A stretch of DNA of 64,000 bases. Source: Mermis nigrescens (taxonomy: Eukaryota; Nematoda; Enoplea; Mermithida; Mermithidae). The notes under the pieces are model-generated. The model saw nothing but the letters and a program-made list of their open reading frames with translations. It searched no databases and was not told the DNA's origin. Below, piece after piece: positions 16,490 to 27,180 of this stretch. Numbering within the stretch: position 1 is the first letter of the stretch; each line of letters opens with the position of its first letter. The stretch covers positions 299,597 through 363,596 of the forward strand of contig JAVLUZ010000760.1 in assembly GCA_036768485.1 (NCBI GenBank). The letters are read 5' to 3'. The position numbers and the translations under genes were made by a program.

Positions 16490-19400
16490 CTAATTTCGGG
16501 GAAATCCCTCGCCTAAATTGGCTTTACGCAAATAAACAATATCACCAACATCGAAATCGATTTTAGTAGATTTTTTGTCATACTCTACCTTTTGCCGTTT
16601 TTGAGCTTTTTCAATAGAATTTCGAGCTTGTTCTTGCATTTCGGACAAAGTAGTTTTTAGAAAATCTACATAATTTTCCTCTGTATAAACAGAACGTTGT
16701 TCAGGAGAAATTTGCACTTCTAAAGGATATCTAGGCTCTCTACCGTACATAAGCATGAATGGTGAGATGCCTGTGGATTCTTGACCACAAGCGCGATACG
16801 CAAAAAGAACAAAAGGCACATATAAGTCCCACAAAACTGGTTCTCGCGAGACAAGAGTAGATAAAGCTGATGTTAAAGTTCGATTGAATCTTTCAACTAA
16901 GCCATCAGTTTGAGGATGATACGCAGAAGTAAAAATTTTTTGTACTTCCAAAATTTTGCAAATTTCTTTCAATAAATTTGACGAAAAATTACCACCTTTG
17001 TCCGACAAAAGTTGTCTAGGTGTACCATGTCGACAGACAATTTCTCGTACAAAAATTTTAGCTATAGTTGAAGCTTTTAAGTCAGGTATTGGAAAAGCTT
17101 CCGCCCATTTAGTTAAATAATCTAAGAAGACTACTACATAGCGATTACCACTTGAAGCAACTGGAAACTCCATACAATCAACTGCAATTTTGTCCCAAGG
17201 ACCTTCTACAACTATACTTTGTAATGGAGCACGTACATTTGGTACCGGTGACTTACGCTTGATGCAAATTTCACACGTTTTGCACCATTCTATGACGTCC
17301 TGCGTCATGTTAGGCCACCAAAATCGTTGCGAAATTCGGCCCGTGGTTCTCGCTACGCCAAAGTGAGCACCAAATTCGGAGTCGTGGAATTCTTTCAGCA
17401 TCGTGGAAATCCACGCGCGTGGAACGACTGTTTGCCATATCATCACGCTACTCCTTTTCGGTCTGTACCGACGAACTAAAACATTATTAATAACGTCAAA
17501 TTCGTTCTTAATTTCTAACGGGCATTTAATTGTCGTTAACTGTGCTTTAATATTAGATATGAATTCGTCCTTTTCTGTTTCGACTTGAAATTCGTTTTCT
17601 GGCTCATTCAAAATAACGGGCGAAACATTTGAATTTCTAGAAAGCCAGTCAGAAGCGCCATTTTCTTTACCAGGCGTAAAACAAATTTCAAAATCAAATT
17701 CTTGAAGTTTTAAAGCCCATCGCATTAATTTACCACTAGGATCTTTCAGATTTAACAACCATTTTAAAGGCTTATGGTCTGTCTTTATTATAAATTTATT
17801 ACCATACAAATAGTCTCTAAAGTATTTACAGCCCCAAACAATGCCAAGCGCTTCACGCTCTATCGTTGCGTAATTTCTTTCATGCACATTAAGAACGCGA
17901 GAAGCATAGGCAAGTACCCATTCGTCCTCTCCGCTTCTCTGACTTAATACAGCACCCAAAGCATTACTGCTTGCGTCAGTATTGAGCACGAAAGTAGCAC
18001 TTGCATCAAAAATTGGGAATTTCAAAATCGGAGGGCTGACAAAATCACTTTTTAGTTCTTCAAATATTTTATTATGCTTTTCAGTCCAAACGAATTTTTC
18101 GTTTTTACTTGTTAATTTGTATAAAGGACCAACTTTACAAGCTAAATTAGGCACAAATCGTTTAAACCATTGAATAGAACCAAGAAAACTTTGCAATTGT
18201 TTTACAGTTTTAGGTGGTTCAGCTTTAATGATACCAGAAATTTTCTTAGGATCAGGTCGGATCCCGTCCTTCGAGATTACATGACCTAAGTAAGTCACCT
18301 CGGATTGCAAAAAATTGCATTTTTCTGGTTTTATTTTTAAATTGACTTTTCTCAACGCCGAAAATACGTCGCTAAGATCTTTTAGATGTTTTTCAAACGT
18401 TTTTGAAAACACCAAAATATCGTCAATATAAACTAAACAAGAACGCCATTGTAGGCCAGAGAGAGCAATTTCCATTATTCTCTGAAAATCTGCTGGTGCG
18501 TTTTTGATTCCGAAAGGCATGACATTAAATTCGTAATGCCCAAAACTTGTTGTGAAAGCAGTTTTTTCACGCGAATCCGAGTCCATTTCTATTTGCCAGT
18601 AACCAGAACGCAAATCAAGAGTGGAGAAAAACTTTGCACCCGCAAGGCTGTCCAAACATTCTTGGAGCCTCGGGATTGGATAAATGTCAGTTTTGGTTAC
18701 CTTATTTAGACCTCGATAATCTACAACGGGGCGCATTGTCCCGTCCTTTTTCTTCACAAGAAACATATTAGCCGACCAAGGACTTCTAGAAGGAACAATT
18801 ATGCCATCTTTTTCCATTTCTTTTACGATTTTTTCGAGCTCTAATTTTTGCCGAAATGGAATTTGAAATTGTTTCGCTTTTACTGGCCCGTGATCCCCCG
18901 TATCGATTTTGTGCTTAACTATCGTAGTTCTACCGAGAGAATCATTGCCTGAGCTGAAAATGTCGAAATTTTTCACGAGCAAATCATTCAACTCTTTCTT
19001 CTGTTGATCGTTCATTGAAAATTTCGCTTTCTCCAAACATTGCTCGATGCATTTTTGGATATTTTTTGCATTATTTTTGCTCGTCGAAAATGAAAATTTT
19101 TCAATAGAGGTAAAGTCCTCTAGCCGACCCACTTTAGTACCGGCTTCAATAATAATAGGCTTATTATGCACATTAAGTAAACGCACAGGCACAGAATTAG
19201 TTTCAGATGATATTATAGCTGCAGCTGCAAATACAGATGTTTTGTTACATAGATTTTCGTCCGGAACAAATAAAACATCTTTTTTAGCATTACAGTTTAG
19301 TAACTGAGCACTACATAATGCTTCACATCTTGCAGGAACGAAAATAGAATCAGTAGTACACACGTATGCAAGATTAGCGTCAGATTTTAAACTGCTATAA

Positions 19401-20950
19401 ATAGGCTGATATAAAGAAATCTTTTCGCCATTTATAGTGCTATATCCTTCAGCTATATGAGGAATTACATAATGCTTATCGATGAAATCGCATCCGAAAA
19501 TGATGTTAAACGGTGCTTTTTCGACTAACGAAAATGTTTCGTTAAAAGCTTGATTACCTATCGTAAAATCTAATGCTAATTTGCCAAAAATATTGAGCTT
19601 TGAACAACTAGCAGTTCGACAAGATGTTATTGGCTTTCCTTTTTTCACATTTAATTTTAGCTGCATGTTCACAAATTCCATAGATATAAGAGTTACATCG
19701 CTTCCTGTATCTATTAGAGCATTAGTTTCATTTCCGTTTACGCACATTTTGACAATTGGTAACTTACGTTGTCTTAGCGTGCCTACCGTACTAGAATTTG
19801 GTCCTTCTAGTTCGAGTAGTCGCTTTACCAATTCTGCATTTTGCTGTAGAAGTTGCTCTAACGTATCGCCAACTGTATTCGTCGATTCTCTCGGCGAATC
19901 ATTGGTAGAATTCTCGTGCGATGTCTTCGTCGAAACATTAGCTTGCCAACTTTGGAATTTGCGATTCTCAAAGGTGCGCGGCCAACTTTCTCGAATTTTT
20001 CCAGAAAAGCCTGTCGGACACTGATTGTTCATGTGCCCTTTTCCGCCGCACCTATAACAATTTGAAGACTGATTAGGTTTACCGTATTGACCTTTTGGCA
20101 GCATAGGTCTAGGAGCATAATTATAACGCTGATAATTATTAAAATTCGGAATATTACGCTGATAATTATTAAAATTCGGACGATTGAAAGACTTTTGAAT
20201 AAAAGGTTTTTTCGGCCATTTATCCGTCTTATGATTAAAATCAGCTTTTTCCCGACTTTCGGCCCCTTTTTGTGGCAATAAATTAGCTTTTATTTCTTTT
20301 AATTGCTGTGAAAGTTCACTGATAGCCGACCATAATTTTTCGTCACTCCCTTCCCCAGTCCTTACAGTCAAAACTGACTCGGATTGAGAAGGTCCTGCTC
20401 CTAGCACAGGTATGCCAGTCCACATGTCCGGTTTAAACGGCGATTCAATTCTTTTAGCAATTTCCAAAGCTTTTTCCAATGTTTCAGGTGTGCCGGAAAT
20501 TGTAAAAATGCTATGATATTTAGGCAACAAACCATTAATAAATTGCACTTTAACAAGTGTTTCTATTTCTGCCTTATTATTAATTAGATTAGGATAAGCT
20601 CGTTTACACATAGTCGTAAGCTTATGACAGAACATATCTAATGATTCGTTTGTTTCCTGCTTTCTGCCATGAAATTCAATTATCGTTTTTTCACGAACAG
20701 CTGGAGGTTGAAAATGATTGATTAAATAAGCTTTAACAATCGCATAATTATTACGCTGATCTTCAGGTATTCCAAAAAATACAGAACGTGGATACGATAG
20801 CAAGCATAATGGTAAAGCAGCTAACTTAACTTCGTCGTTCAAACCACCTGCAGAGCTTAAAGAATCGAATTCCTCGAAAAACTGGAAAATAGCCTTGCCT
20901 GTTTCACCTGCGAATTTTTTGACACTTCTTTCAGCAATTTGAAGAAACTG
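16490..20950 (-). CDS. Gag-Pol polyprotein of the gypsy element
   Basis: A single 1490-codon open frame. Gag region at residues about 1-300 (FFEEFDSLSSAGG, FHGRKQETNESLDMFCHKL) ends in a CCHC zinc knuckle, CYRCGGKGHMNNQC, at about 299. Aspartic protease ALIDTGSDVTLIS at about 413. Reverse transcriptase from about 690 (IVPSRSPWSANMFLVKKKDG) with catalytic YIDDILVF at about 843. RNase H LNTDASSNALGAVLSQ at about 991. Integrase from about 1190 with the HHCC zinc site (WCKTCEIC), catalytic DCMEF, LLSDKGGNF and VERFNRTL. The order PR-RT-RH-IN places it in Ty3/gypsy. Translation may begin at ATG 20953-20951 or upstream in the short basic frame. The C-terminus is cut by a frameshift at the GPY/F motif. 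Confidence 0.95.
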   Translation of the reverse strand, partial: QFLQIAERSVKKFAGETGKAIFQFFEEFDSLSSAGGLNDEVKLAALPLCLLSYPRSVFFGIPEDQRNNYAIVKAYLINHFQPPAVREKTIIEFHGRKQETNESLDMFCHKLTTMCKRAYPNLINNKAEIETLVKVQFINGLLPKYHSIFTISGTPETLEKALEIAKRIESPFKPDMWTGIPVLGAGPSQSESVLTVRTGEGSDEKLWSAISELSQQLKEIKANLLPQKGAESREKADFNHKTDKWPKKPFIQKSFNRPNFNNYQRNIPNFNNYQRYNYAPRPMLPKGQYGKPNQSSNCYRCGGKGHMNNQCPTGFSGKIRESWPRTFENRKFQSWQANVSTKTSHENSTNDSPRESTNTVGDTLEQLLQQNAELVKRLLELEGPNSSTVGTLRQRKLPIVKMCVNGNETNALIDTGSDVTLISMEFVNMQLKLNVKKGKPITSCRTASCSKLNIFGKLALDFTIGNQAFNETFSLVEKAPFNIIFGCDFIDKHYVIPHIAEGYSTINGEKISLYQPIYSSLKSDANLAYVCTTDSIFVPARCEALCSAQLLNCNAKKDVLFVPDENLCNKTSVFAAAAIISSETNSVPVRLLNVHNKPIIIEAGTKVGRLEDFTSIEKFSFSTSKNNAKNIQKCIEQCLEKAKFSMNDQQKKELNDLLVKNFDIFSSGNDSLGRTTIVKHKIDTGDHGPVKAKQFQIPFRQKLELEKIVKEMEKDGIIVPSRSPWSANMFLVKKKDGTMRPVVDYRGLNKVTKTDIYPIPRLQECLDSLAGAKFFSTLDLRSGYWQIEMDSDSREKTAFTTSFGHYEFNVMPFGIKNAPADFQRIMEIALSGLQWRSCLVYIDDILVFSKTFEKHLKDLSDVFSALRKVNLKIKPEKCNFLQSEVTYLGHVISKDGIRPDPKKISGIIKAEPPKTVKQLQSFLGSIQWFKRFVPNLACKVGPLYKLTSKNEKFVWTEKHNKIFEELKSDFVSPPILKFPIFDASATFVLNTDASSNALGAVLSQRSGEDEWVLAYASRVLNVHERNYATIEREALGIVWGCKYFRDYLYGNKFIIKTDHKPLKWLLNLKDPSGKLMRWALKLQEFDFEICFTPGKENGASDWLSRNSNVSPVILNEPENEFQVETEKDEFISNIKAQLTTIKCPLEIKNEFDVINNVLVRRYRPKRSSVMIWQTVVPRAWISTMLKEFHDSEFGAHFGVARTTGRISQRFWWPNMTQDVIEWCKTCEICIKRKSPVPNVRAPLQSIVVEGPWDKIAVDCMEFPVASSGNRYVVVFLDYLTKWAEAFPIPDLKASTIAKIFVREIVCRHGTPRQLLSDKGGNFSSNLLKEICKILEVQKIFTSAYHPQTDGLVERFNRTLTSALSTLVSREPVLWDLYVPFVLFAYRACGQESTGISPFMLMYGREPRYPLEVQISPEQRSVYTEENYVDFLKTTLSEMQEQARNSIEKAQKRQKVEYDKKSTKIDFDVGDIVYLRKANLGEGFPRN

Positions 20951-20975
20951 CATTCGCTGCAATGCATTAACAACT

Positions 20976-21200
20976 TCAGAATTTTTGTGCCATTTTTGTA
21001 TCGTTTTCAGATTCTAAGTCAAACAAATCGAAAGCTCGACCGAGTCTGCAAAACTCTTTAAAAATGTTACCTCTATCCGAGCTACCTTTTTCTTTACCGA
21101 CGTGAATTTGACGAGCTTCTTCACGTTCCTTTTCAACTCGACTTCTGCTTCTAGTTACGACAGCTAACGGCGGCAGCGAATTCGATCTTCGGAGCAACAT
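20976..21200 (-). CDS. Gag N-terminal basic frame of the gypsy element
   Basis: A 74-codon frame (MLLRRSNSLPPLAVVTRSRS, then DRGNIFKEFCRLGRAFDLFD) that ends in TGA after MAQKF. A one-base shift in the A-run near 20985 would join it to NSEVVNALQRMQ and the gag-pol frame. It is probably the true Gag N-terminus, now out of frame. Basic, with an amphipathic helix-like end. Confidence 0.5.
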   Translation of the reverse strand: MLLRRSNSLPPLAVVTRSRSRVEKEREEARQIHVGKEKGSSDRGNIFKEFCRLGRAFDLFDLESENDTKMAQKF

Positions 21201-21321
21201 ACATTGGGCAAAATTTACTGTGGCAGTCCACTCGGTCTCTAAACAAAACGGTAGTCCGTAATTTCAAAGGACCTTCAAATCGTGTAACACAATAGTATGC
21301 GCAGTCAACCCGAGTTTCAAA

Positions 21322-21335
21322 CTCTGGGACCTCCA
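21322..21335 (-). other. Candidate primer-binding site
   Basis: The minus strand reads TGGAGGTCCCAGAG five bases inside the 5' LTR. TGG-start and AGGTCCCA resemble the complement of a tRNA-Gln 3' end; the tRNA identity is tentative. The same local string (GGACCTyCAAATCGTGTA) occurs again at about 21264-21281. Confidence 0.45.
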
Positions 21336-21698
21336 AATCGTGTAGCGTATTAATATGTGAAAATATTAGCGTTGACAAATGACTTTGAATCCCTTCCAGA
21401 CTAGGGGCCTTCTCCTGCTTCAAGTGTAATCGCTATCTAGCATCAATCTTGCCGAGAACAATTATTATTATAACTCAACGCAATGTTAAATCAAATAACA
21501 ATACATTACTTCATAATAATTACACTACACAATAAATGTCGGAACAACTCCGACCCACGCTACTATTACTCAACCTTCCATCTTAACCTGTTCCCACACT
21601 AACTATCTCAATCAAAAATGATCCACTTCATACAAAAATGTATGAACAAATTTGCCTAGATGAAACTGAAAAGACACTAAAAACAGCTTCATATTAAA

Positions 21699-22461
21699 CT
21701 AGCAAAGAAAAATGCTCCGATGGAACAAAAAAGATGAATATACTTGGAATTGTGGATTATTATGGATGTAAAAAGGAGGGGACTAGGAAAAATCTACCTA
21801 AAGTCAGGAAAATCTGCTTAAAATCACACTTTCTCTAAGCAATGCAAAAAATTGATGTATATTCTGCGGCCAACAGATTAAAATAAATATTCAACCATAA
21901 CAATGATTGAAACAGCAGCACATTAGCTATGCAGTAGCTATGGGAAATGATATTAAGTAAACTAACAGTCTTCCAAGCCAATTGAATGAAATAGCAAACA
22001 TCGAAGACAATTGAAGACATGGTTGGTTAAAAACAGTAGGAAACACGTAAGTTGACTTGAAACAGACTTAATGTAGATAAACTAGCATGCCCGAAACAAT
22101 TGTGTGCACTAATCAATCGGCTCCTGCTTTGCTTGCTATAATGCTCATAAAACAAAACAACTTTAAATACAATACCTCTTAGTTTTCTATCAATCAGGTG
22201 CCAGCAATTCAAAAAAGTAACCTTGATAGATTTCGTTTATACACTCTTATCTGAAACTTCGAACATTATTTAAAAAAGACACTTTTTTAGAGGCCGCAGA
22301 ATATACATCGATTTTTGCGTTGCTTAGAGAAAGTGTGATTTTTAGCAGATTTTCCGACTTTAGGTAGATTTTTCCTAGTCCCCTCCTTTTACATCCATAA
22401 TAATCCACAATTCCAAGTATATTCATCTTTTTTGTTCCATCGGAGCATTTTTCTTTGCTAG
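21699..22461. mobile_element. Foldback MITE with about 180-bp inverted ends, inserted in the LTR
   Basis: Left arm 21699-21880 starts CTAGCAAAGAAAAATGCTCC. The right arm (about 22283-22461) is its near-perfect inverse, ending GGAGCATTTTTCTTTGCTAG. The central 400 bp is unique and non-coding. Confidence 0.85.
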
Positions 22462-22759
22462 TACACTACTTTTAATTAGCATGATTTCAGTACATCAGTC
22501 AGTAAACACAATCAGTAACATGCCACAATAATGACAACAGTCCAAGAACGCGGAAAACAATATTGTTCTTAACATCAGCATTATCCTTTTTAAACAAGAC
22601 AACCTTATTGACACCATCCATTTTCAAATTAAAACTGCATTAAGTTATTTCTTCTTAATGTGCAGTTCACTTATAATCAAGCACAAAAATTTAACCAACA
22701 AATTCACATTGCAAATCCTCACTCAATCAATACACAAGCACAATGTGTTGTGACTTTTT

Positions 22760-22858
22760 GAAATTGAAAACACCCAATTTTCAATTTTCAAATTGAAAAT
22801 TGGATCAATTTTCAAATTGAAAATTGGGTCAATTTTCAAATTGAAAATTGGGTGTTTG
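22760..22858. repeat. Tandem palindromic repeat
   Basis: Three copies of a self-complementary unit (CAATTTTCAAATTGAAAATTG) spaced by GG(A/G)T. Could extrude as a cruciform. Confidence 0.75.
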
Positions 22859-22861
22859 AAT

Positions 22862-25570
22862 TTGCGATGAAGAAAATAATCAAAAGATAGTCACTTGGTT
22901 TATTTAAGCCGAGTAATAAAATAACGACCATCCACCAATTCCAAACTAAACGCAACTAATCTGATCACTATGAAAAAGTTTTGAAAAATGAGCTTGCTAA
23001 GCGAGAGTTGTAAACCAAGAGAAACTTAAAGTTAAAACCTACCATTAAATTATGAGAGAATTATAAAAGATTTTAAACTTCAAGAAAATGGAAAAGGCGG
23101 GATGTTGGTAAATTAGAAGGCAAAGATTTTTGGCAAAAATTCAAAAACTTCACGCAAATATCAAATGTAAGGAACACTAACGCTTTGATTTGGTAGTAAA
23201 ATAAATTTGTAGTATAGACTACATATTAACAACAAATGAATAGTGCAAACTTTACACAACTACTAGGTGTAGAGAATACTAACAGTTTATGGCTTATTAA
23301 TGTACATGATTACAATAAAGCTGTATATCTTTGTCGACTTCTGTGCACAGTAGTGTGATTGCTGGTTCATTTTAAACCACTTTTGCAGGCAATTTACATC
23401 AATTAAACGATAGCTCTCCATGTGCAAGATTTTGTGAAACATATTATAAACACGGCTAAGAAAGATTTAACTTTAATGCAACCCATTTAAGACAAAATTA
23501 CATCTCTTCAATGATCTAAGGACACTTGAACATAATTTTTAAATCACTTTAGATTACTTTTGAGGGTAAACAAACTCACTTAATTGATGTCTCACATATG
23601 AATCCTTGAAAATTTCTTGACTTCAGTTACAAAGTCTCTGCAAGTCTATCAAATTAGGGTTAACACATAACGTAAACTTTACACAAACACATAGCGTAAA
23701 GAATATTTTAGTCGGATTCGTAATTTTGATATTGCTCCGATATTTCTTTCAACATTTATGGAAAAATGAGTCTCCATAATGTTTTAAAGACAATAAACAT
23801 CAGGTTTAAACCACTTTGCAATACTGCTGAGTGTAAGCAAGCGCGCCCAATTGACGTATATATTTCATTCCCTGTGAATTTTTAATCTCAGGAAAAAATT
23901 TCGATTTTTGCAATGCTATAGAACAAAGGCTAACATGCAGTGTAAAAAATTACTCGGATATTATGATCAACATTCATGAAAAAATTATGTCTCTACAATG
24001 GTCTGAGGACATATAAACAATGAATGTAAACTACTTTACATCACTGTTGGATGTAAACAAACGCGCCTACGTGACGTCTCACATTTGATCCTTTGAAAAC
24101 TTCTAGGCTCCAAGAAAAAATTAGGTTTCAGGAATGCTCAAAAACGAAGATAAATATATATGTAGTGTAAACTTCATGTAAACACCTAGTGTAAAGAAGA
24201 TTTTAGTCAGATTCGTAATTTTGATATTGTTCCGATATTACGATTAATATTTATGAAAAAATTAAGTCTACATAATGTTCTATGGGCAAACTAACAATTT
24301 GTATAAACTACTTTACAACGCCGTAGAGTGTAAACATATGCGCCAGACTGGCATATCAAATTTGATTCCTGGTCCATTTCTAGACTTGATAAACGTGTCC
24401 CTGACTTGTAACCGGAGAAGCAGGCAGAAAAAACAAGACAGAAACGCATTTAAAACTCCAAATTTTTGACTTTACACTCGCTAAATATTAATGTATAGAC
24501 AATTTGCTTTGACATGCACCCGATATAAAGCACTTTATTTTTATTCTATTAGACTTATCCCGACTTCTGGACGGAGAAAGTGGCGAACAAAAAACGCAAC
24601 AAAAACGTATTTTCCATCATTTAGAACACTGTAAACTTTAAAATTCCGTACCGAACTCCCCATTGAGTTTAAAGAAATTCGGTTTGGTACAATTTGTAGC
24701 TTTTAAATCGTAGTACATTCCTGTGTGCCAAAATTCTGTTGCAAAAATTATTTGGCATGATTTATCAATCAAACTTCGGAAAAAACGTATTTTTTAGCCC
24801 ATTTTTTACCTCTGATTTCGAACTTTACACCCCCATAAATAACTCAATATTGCGTTTTTTAAATGCGGTTTGCTGCGATGTTTAGCCCCTGTGAGGCACT
24901 TTATTAATGCTGTCTTCGATTTGCACTGACTCATAAGCGGAAAAATTTGGCAGAGAAATCTTAGTTAAAATCCGTTTTTTTACACCATCCACTAGAGTAT
25001 AAACTTTAAACCCCAGGATCTAACTCACCATAGAGCATACAAGACTTTGCTTATATGCAGAATGTAGCCCTTGATCCGCTCTACATTTCTGTCAGAAAAC
25101 ATTTTAAAAACCTCATAATTGGAGTTAGTATTGGACATAGGAAGGTTGAAAACTCGACCAAAAAGTGCTTTTTCACCCCCAGATTTTCGCACTCTTTACA
25201 CTGCCGTTCGATAAATAATGCGAATTTCAAAAAACAAAAAAATTGTCATCTGTAGAATTCATCCCTCTATTATCCTATTCTGTTCAATCCTTTGAGTCAT
25301 CAATACTCAGTTGTCCACATGCCGCAGTAAAAAGGTCCCAAAATTTGTCCTATGTTATAACGTTACACAAAAACTTTACACCTTCTTTACACAGTCAATT
25401 TTGAGTTTCAAGAAAAACAAAAAAACACAGGCAGCGAATTTTTTTATTATCTTTCTTTTTAAAAAAAACCGCACCTTCCAGAAGTGTCCCGTTATAGCTG
25501 TAGAGGGGGTGCCCAGGTGTTGGGGGTACCCAAGTATATTATAGGTACGCGCTAACAGCGCTACCTATGA
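22862..25570. repeat. Non-coding insertion with degenerate tandem monomers
   Basis: No gene. Between about 23440 and 24480 a unit of roughly 215-280 bp recurs at least four times (ATGAAAAAATTAAGTCTACA-type phrases at about 23491, 23757, 23972, 24251, each followed by a TAAACTACTTTACA-type phrase). The right end has an imperfect palindrome, ATAGGTACGCGC...GCGCTACCTAT (about 25540-25569), next to where the LTR resumes. Confidence 0.55.
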
Positions 25571-25759
25571 TAAAATATTAAGTGACAAATACATAGATGA
25601 ACACTGAGACATGCTAATAAATGTATTAAAGGTGAAACAACAAGAAATGCCTATTAAAGCATAAACTGTAAGAAATCTATTTACAATGTGTTCAGAAATG
25701 TAGCAAATGTTAATATCAACTTTAAACAAATAAGCTCTTCTTGTTTCATGCTACAAACA

Positions 25760-26061
25760 CCCCTCCTATAGTATTTGGCTCCACTGACATTTGTGCCATA
25801 TAATCTACTAATTTATTCATGATGCGTTCTAAATCTTATGTCTTGTAAAGATAAATTTTGAAGAGTCTAAAAGCAGGTTGGCCAGCCAATAATTGATCAT
25901 GAAAAACTGCTGGAGGATTAAATTGGAATAAGGAATTATTTTGTTTCCAATTTTATTCAGAAAGAATTTTTATCACTTGAGTGATGCCAGAATTAGTTAT
26001 CCAAAAGCTAGCAAAACAAACCAAAGTCTATTGTTATATAATATTGGCAGATACTTATAAC
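25760..26061. other. Intergenic, nothing recognised
   Basis: AT-rich flank of the gypsy element without open frames or clear repeats, up to the R1 target duplication. Confidence 0.5.
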
Positions 26062-26299
26062 CACACCTGGGCGTGGGGGGGTTTGAAGGGCCCTCCTCAG
26101 AAATCAAAATACCCCCCCCCCCGAATTCAATTTTAAAAATTTTGTTATTTTTTGGCAAGTTTTTTTTGATGAAAATGGATAGTGCTTTATGAGAAACGTC
26201 AAAAAATGGTGTTTTATTGCCATACCACCGTTTTTAAGGCCATTTTTCGACCTTCAAAAAATCTTGCACCTCACAGAATTTTCTTGCTGCCCACATTTG
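26062..26299. mobile_element. hAT-like MITE, family R1 (inverted)
   Basis: Starts CACACCTGGGCG, ends GCCCACATTTG, and is flanked by CTTATAAC at 26054-26061 and 26300-26307 (exact 8-bp duplication). Confidence 0.85.
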
Positions 26300-26454
26300 C
26301 TTATAACATGTTTTGTTCACTTTGTGTTCCATGAATATTTTTGCCACATTCACCTTACAACCCCATAAAGTTACTACCTTGCCCGTAGAAACTGTGGTAA
26401 TATCGCATTAAAAAAATGCTCAGGCACCTACAGTAGGGTCAATATGTAAAAATA

Positions 26455-26530
26455 GTAGCTGCAAGCAGAACTCAAACCAGGGATCAAGGTTGACCAGACT
26501 GCTGCTCTTACCAACGGAGTTATTACAAGC
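26455..26530 (-). repeat. tRNA-derived SINE head, copy 1
   Basis: The minus strand has an A-box-like CTCCGTTGGTAAGAGC and a B-box-like TGGTTTGAGTTCTG at tRNA spacing. Lacks a full acceptor stem. Confidence 0.55.
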
Positions 26531-26642
26531 AATTTCAATAGTGTAAGTGTTCTACTTACACTCCTTCCCCTTTTTTTAATGAATTGGACTTTGAATCAAT
26601 AGCAATCAAGCTGTTTTTACTTGAGCCCTCCAGTGTAAAATT

Positions 26643-26720
26643 AGTAGCTGTGACCAAGACTCAAACACAGGACCACAGTTGACTGGACTGCTGCTCTTAC
26701 CAACTGAGCTATTGCAGGCA
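26643..26720 (-). repeat. tRNA-derived SINE head, copy 2
   Basis: The minus strand has a perfect A-box TAGCTCAGTTGGTAAGAGC, then AGCAGTCCAGTCAAC and TGTGTTTGAGTCTTGG (B-box-like). About 190 bp from copy 1 and clearly related to it. A tRNA pseudogene is the alternative. Confidence 0.6.
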
Positions 26721-26909
26721 ATTTCGGGACTGTATGTGTTTTTGTACAAATATAAGCAGCTGCTATACTATATCTAAATATTGTTCTGAATAATGGCATG
26801 ATTTAATCCAAATTCTTAAAAAATTACAAATATCATTTTAAAGCAAGAGCACTTCTAAATATTTAATTTCATAATGAGTTTGTTTTTACTCTTTTCTTTG
26901 TATCCATTT

Positions 26910-27180
26910 TGGCCACTTGAGACTGTCAGCCACTGATTGTGTTGTGGTTGACCGGAAGTCCCAGGTGACTGACAATCCTGTATGGCCAACAGTCCTCCTG
27001 GGTGGCCGGCTGTACCTGGTGGCTGACCGTCCCGAGTGGCTGACTGTACCGGGTGGCTGACAGTCTAGGGTGGCTGACTGTACCAGTTGGACAACAGTCC
27101 CAAATGGCCGACTGTACTGGTTGGACAACTGTCCTGGGTGGCCAACTGTACCAGATGGCTGACAGTCCTGCATGGGTGAC
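26910..27180. repeat. GC-rich minisatellite of about 21 bp
   Basis: About 12 degenerate units of the type GGGTGGCTGACTGTACC / GGTTGGACAACAGTCC. The long frames across it come from the repeat and are not genes. Confidence 0.8.

Larger units (their letters stand above)
13960..25755 (-). mobile_element. Ty3/gypsy LTR retrotransposon carrying PWWP and 3'-5' exonuclease genes
   Basis: The element is transcribed on the minus strand. Order: 5' LTR (25755 to 21341, split by an insertion), primer-binding site, gag, protease, reverse transcriptase, RNase H, integrase, GPY/F motif, PWWP domain, a separate exonuclease frame in the env position, polypurine tract, 3' LTR (14504 to 13960). Each LTR begins and ends with TGTAGCG/CGCTACA-type inverted ends, and AACA occurs outside both (13956-13959 and 25756-25759), consistent with a 4-bp target duplication. 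The LTRs differ by scattered, often CpG-type, substitutions, so the insertion is not recent, yet the 1490-codon pol frame is open. Three one-base shifts (gag start, integrase tail, exonuclease) are the main damage. Confidence 0.9.
21341..25755 (-). repeat. 5' LTR of the gypsy element, split by a 3.9-kb insertion
   Basis: The LTR parts are 21341-21698 and about 25571-25755, matching the 3' LTR in order. The break falls at ATTAAA/TAAAATATTAAG. The inserted DNA holds a foldback MITE and non-coding repeats. Confidence 0.85.

Noticed and set aside
21151..21423. A 90-codon frame upstream of gag.
   Set aside because: It begins inside the LTR and crosses the primer-binding site; no gag-like residues.
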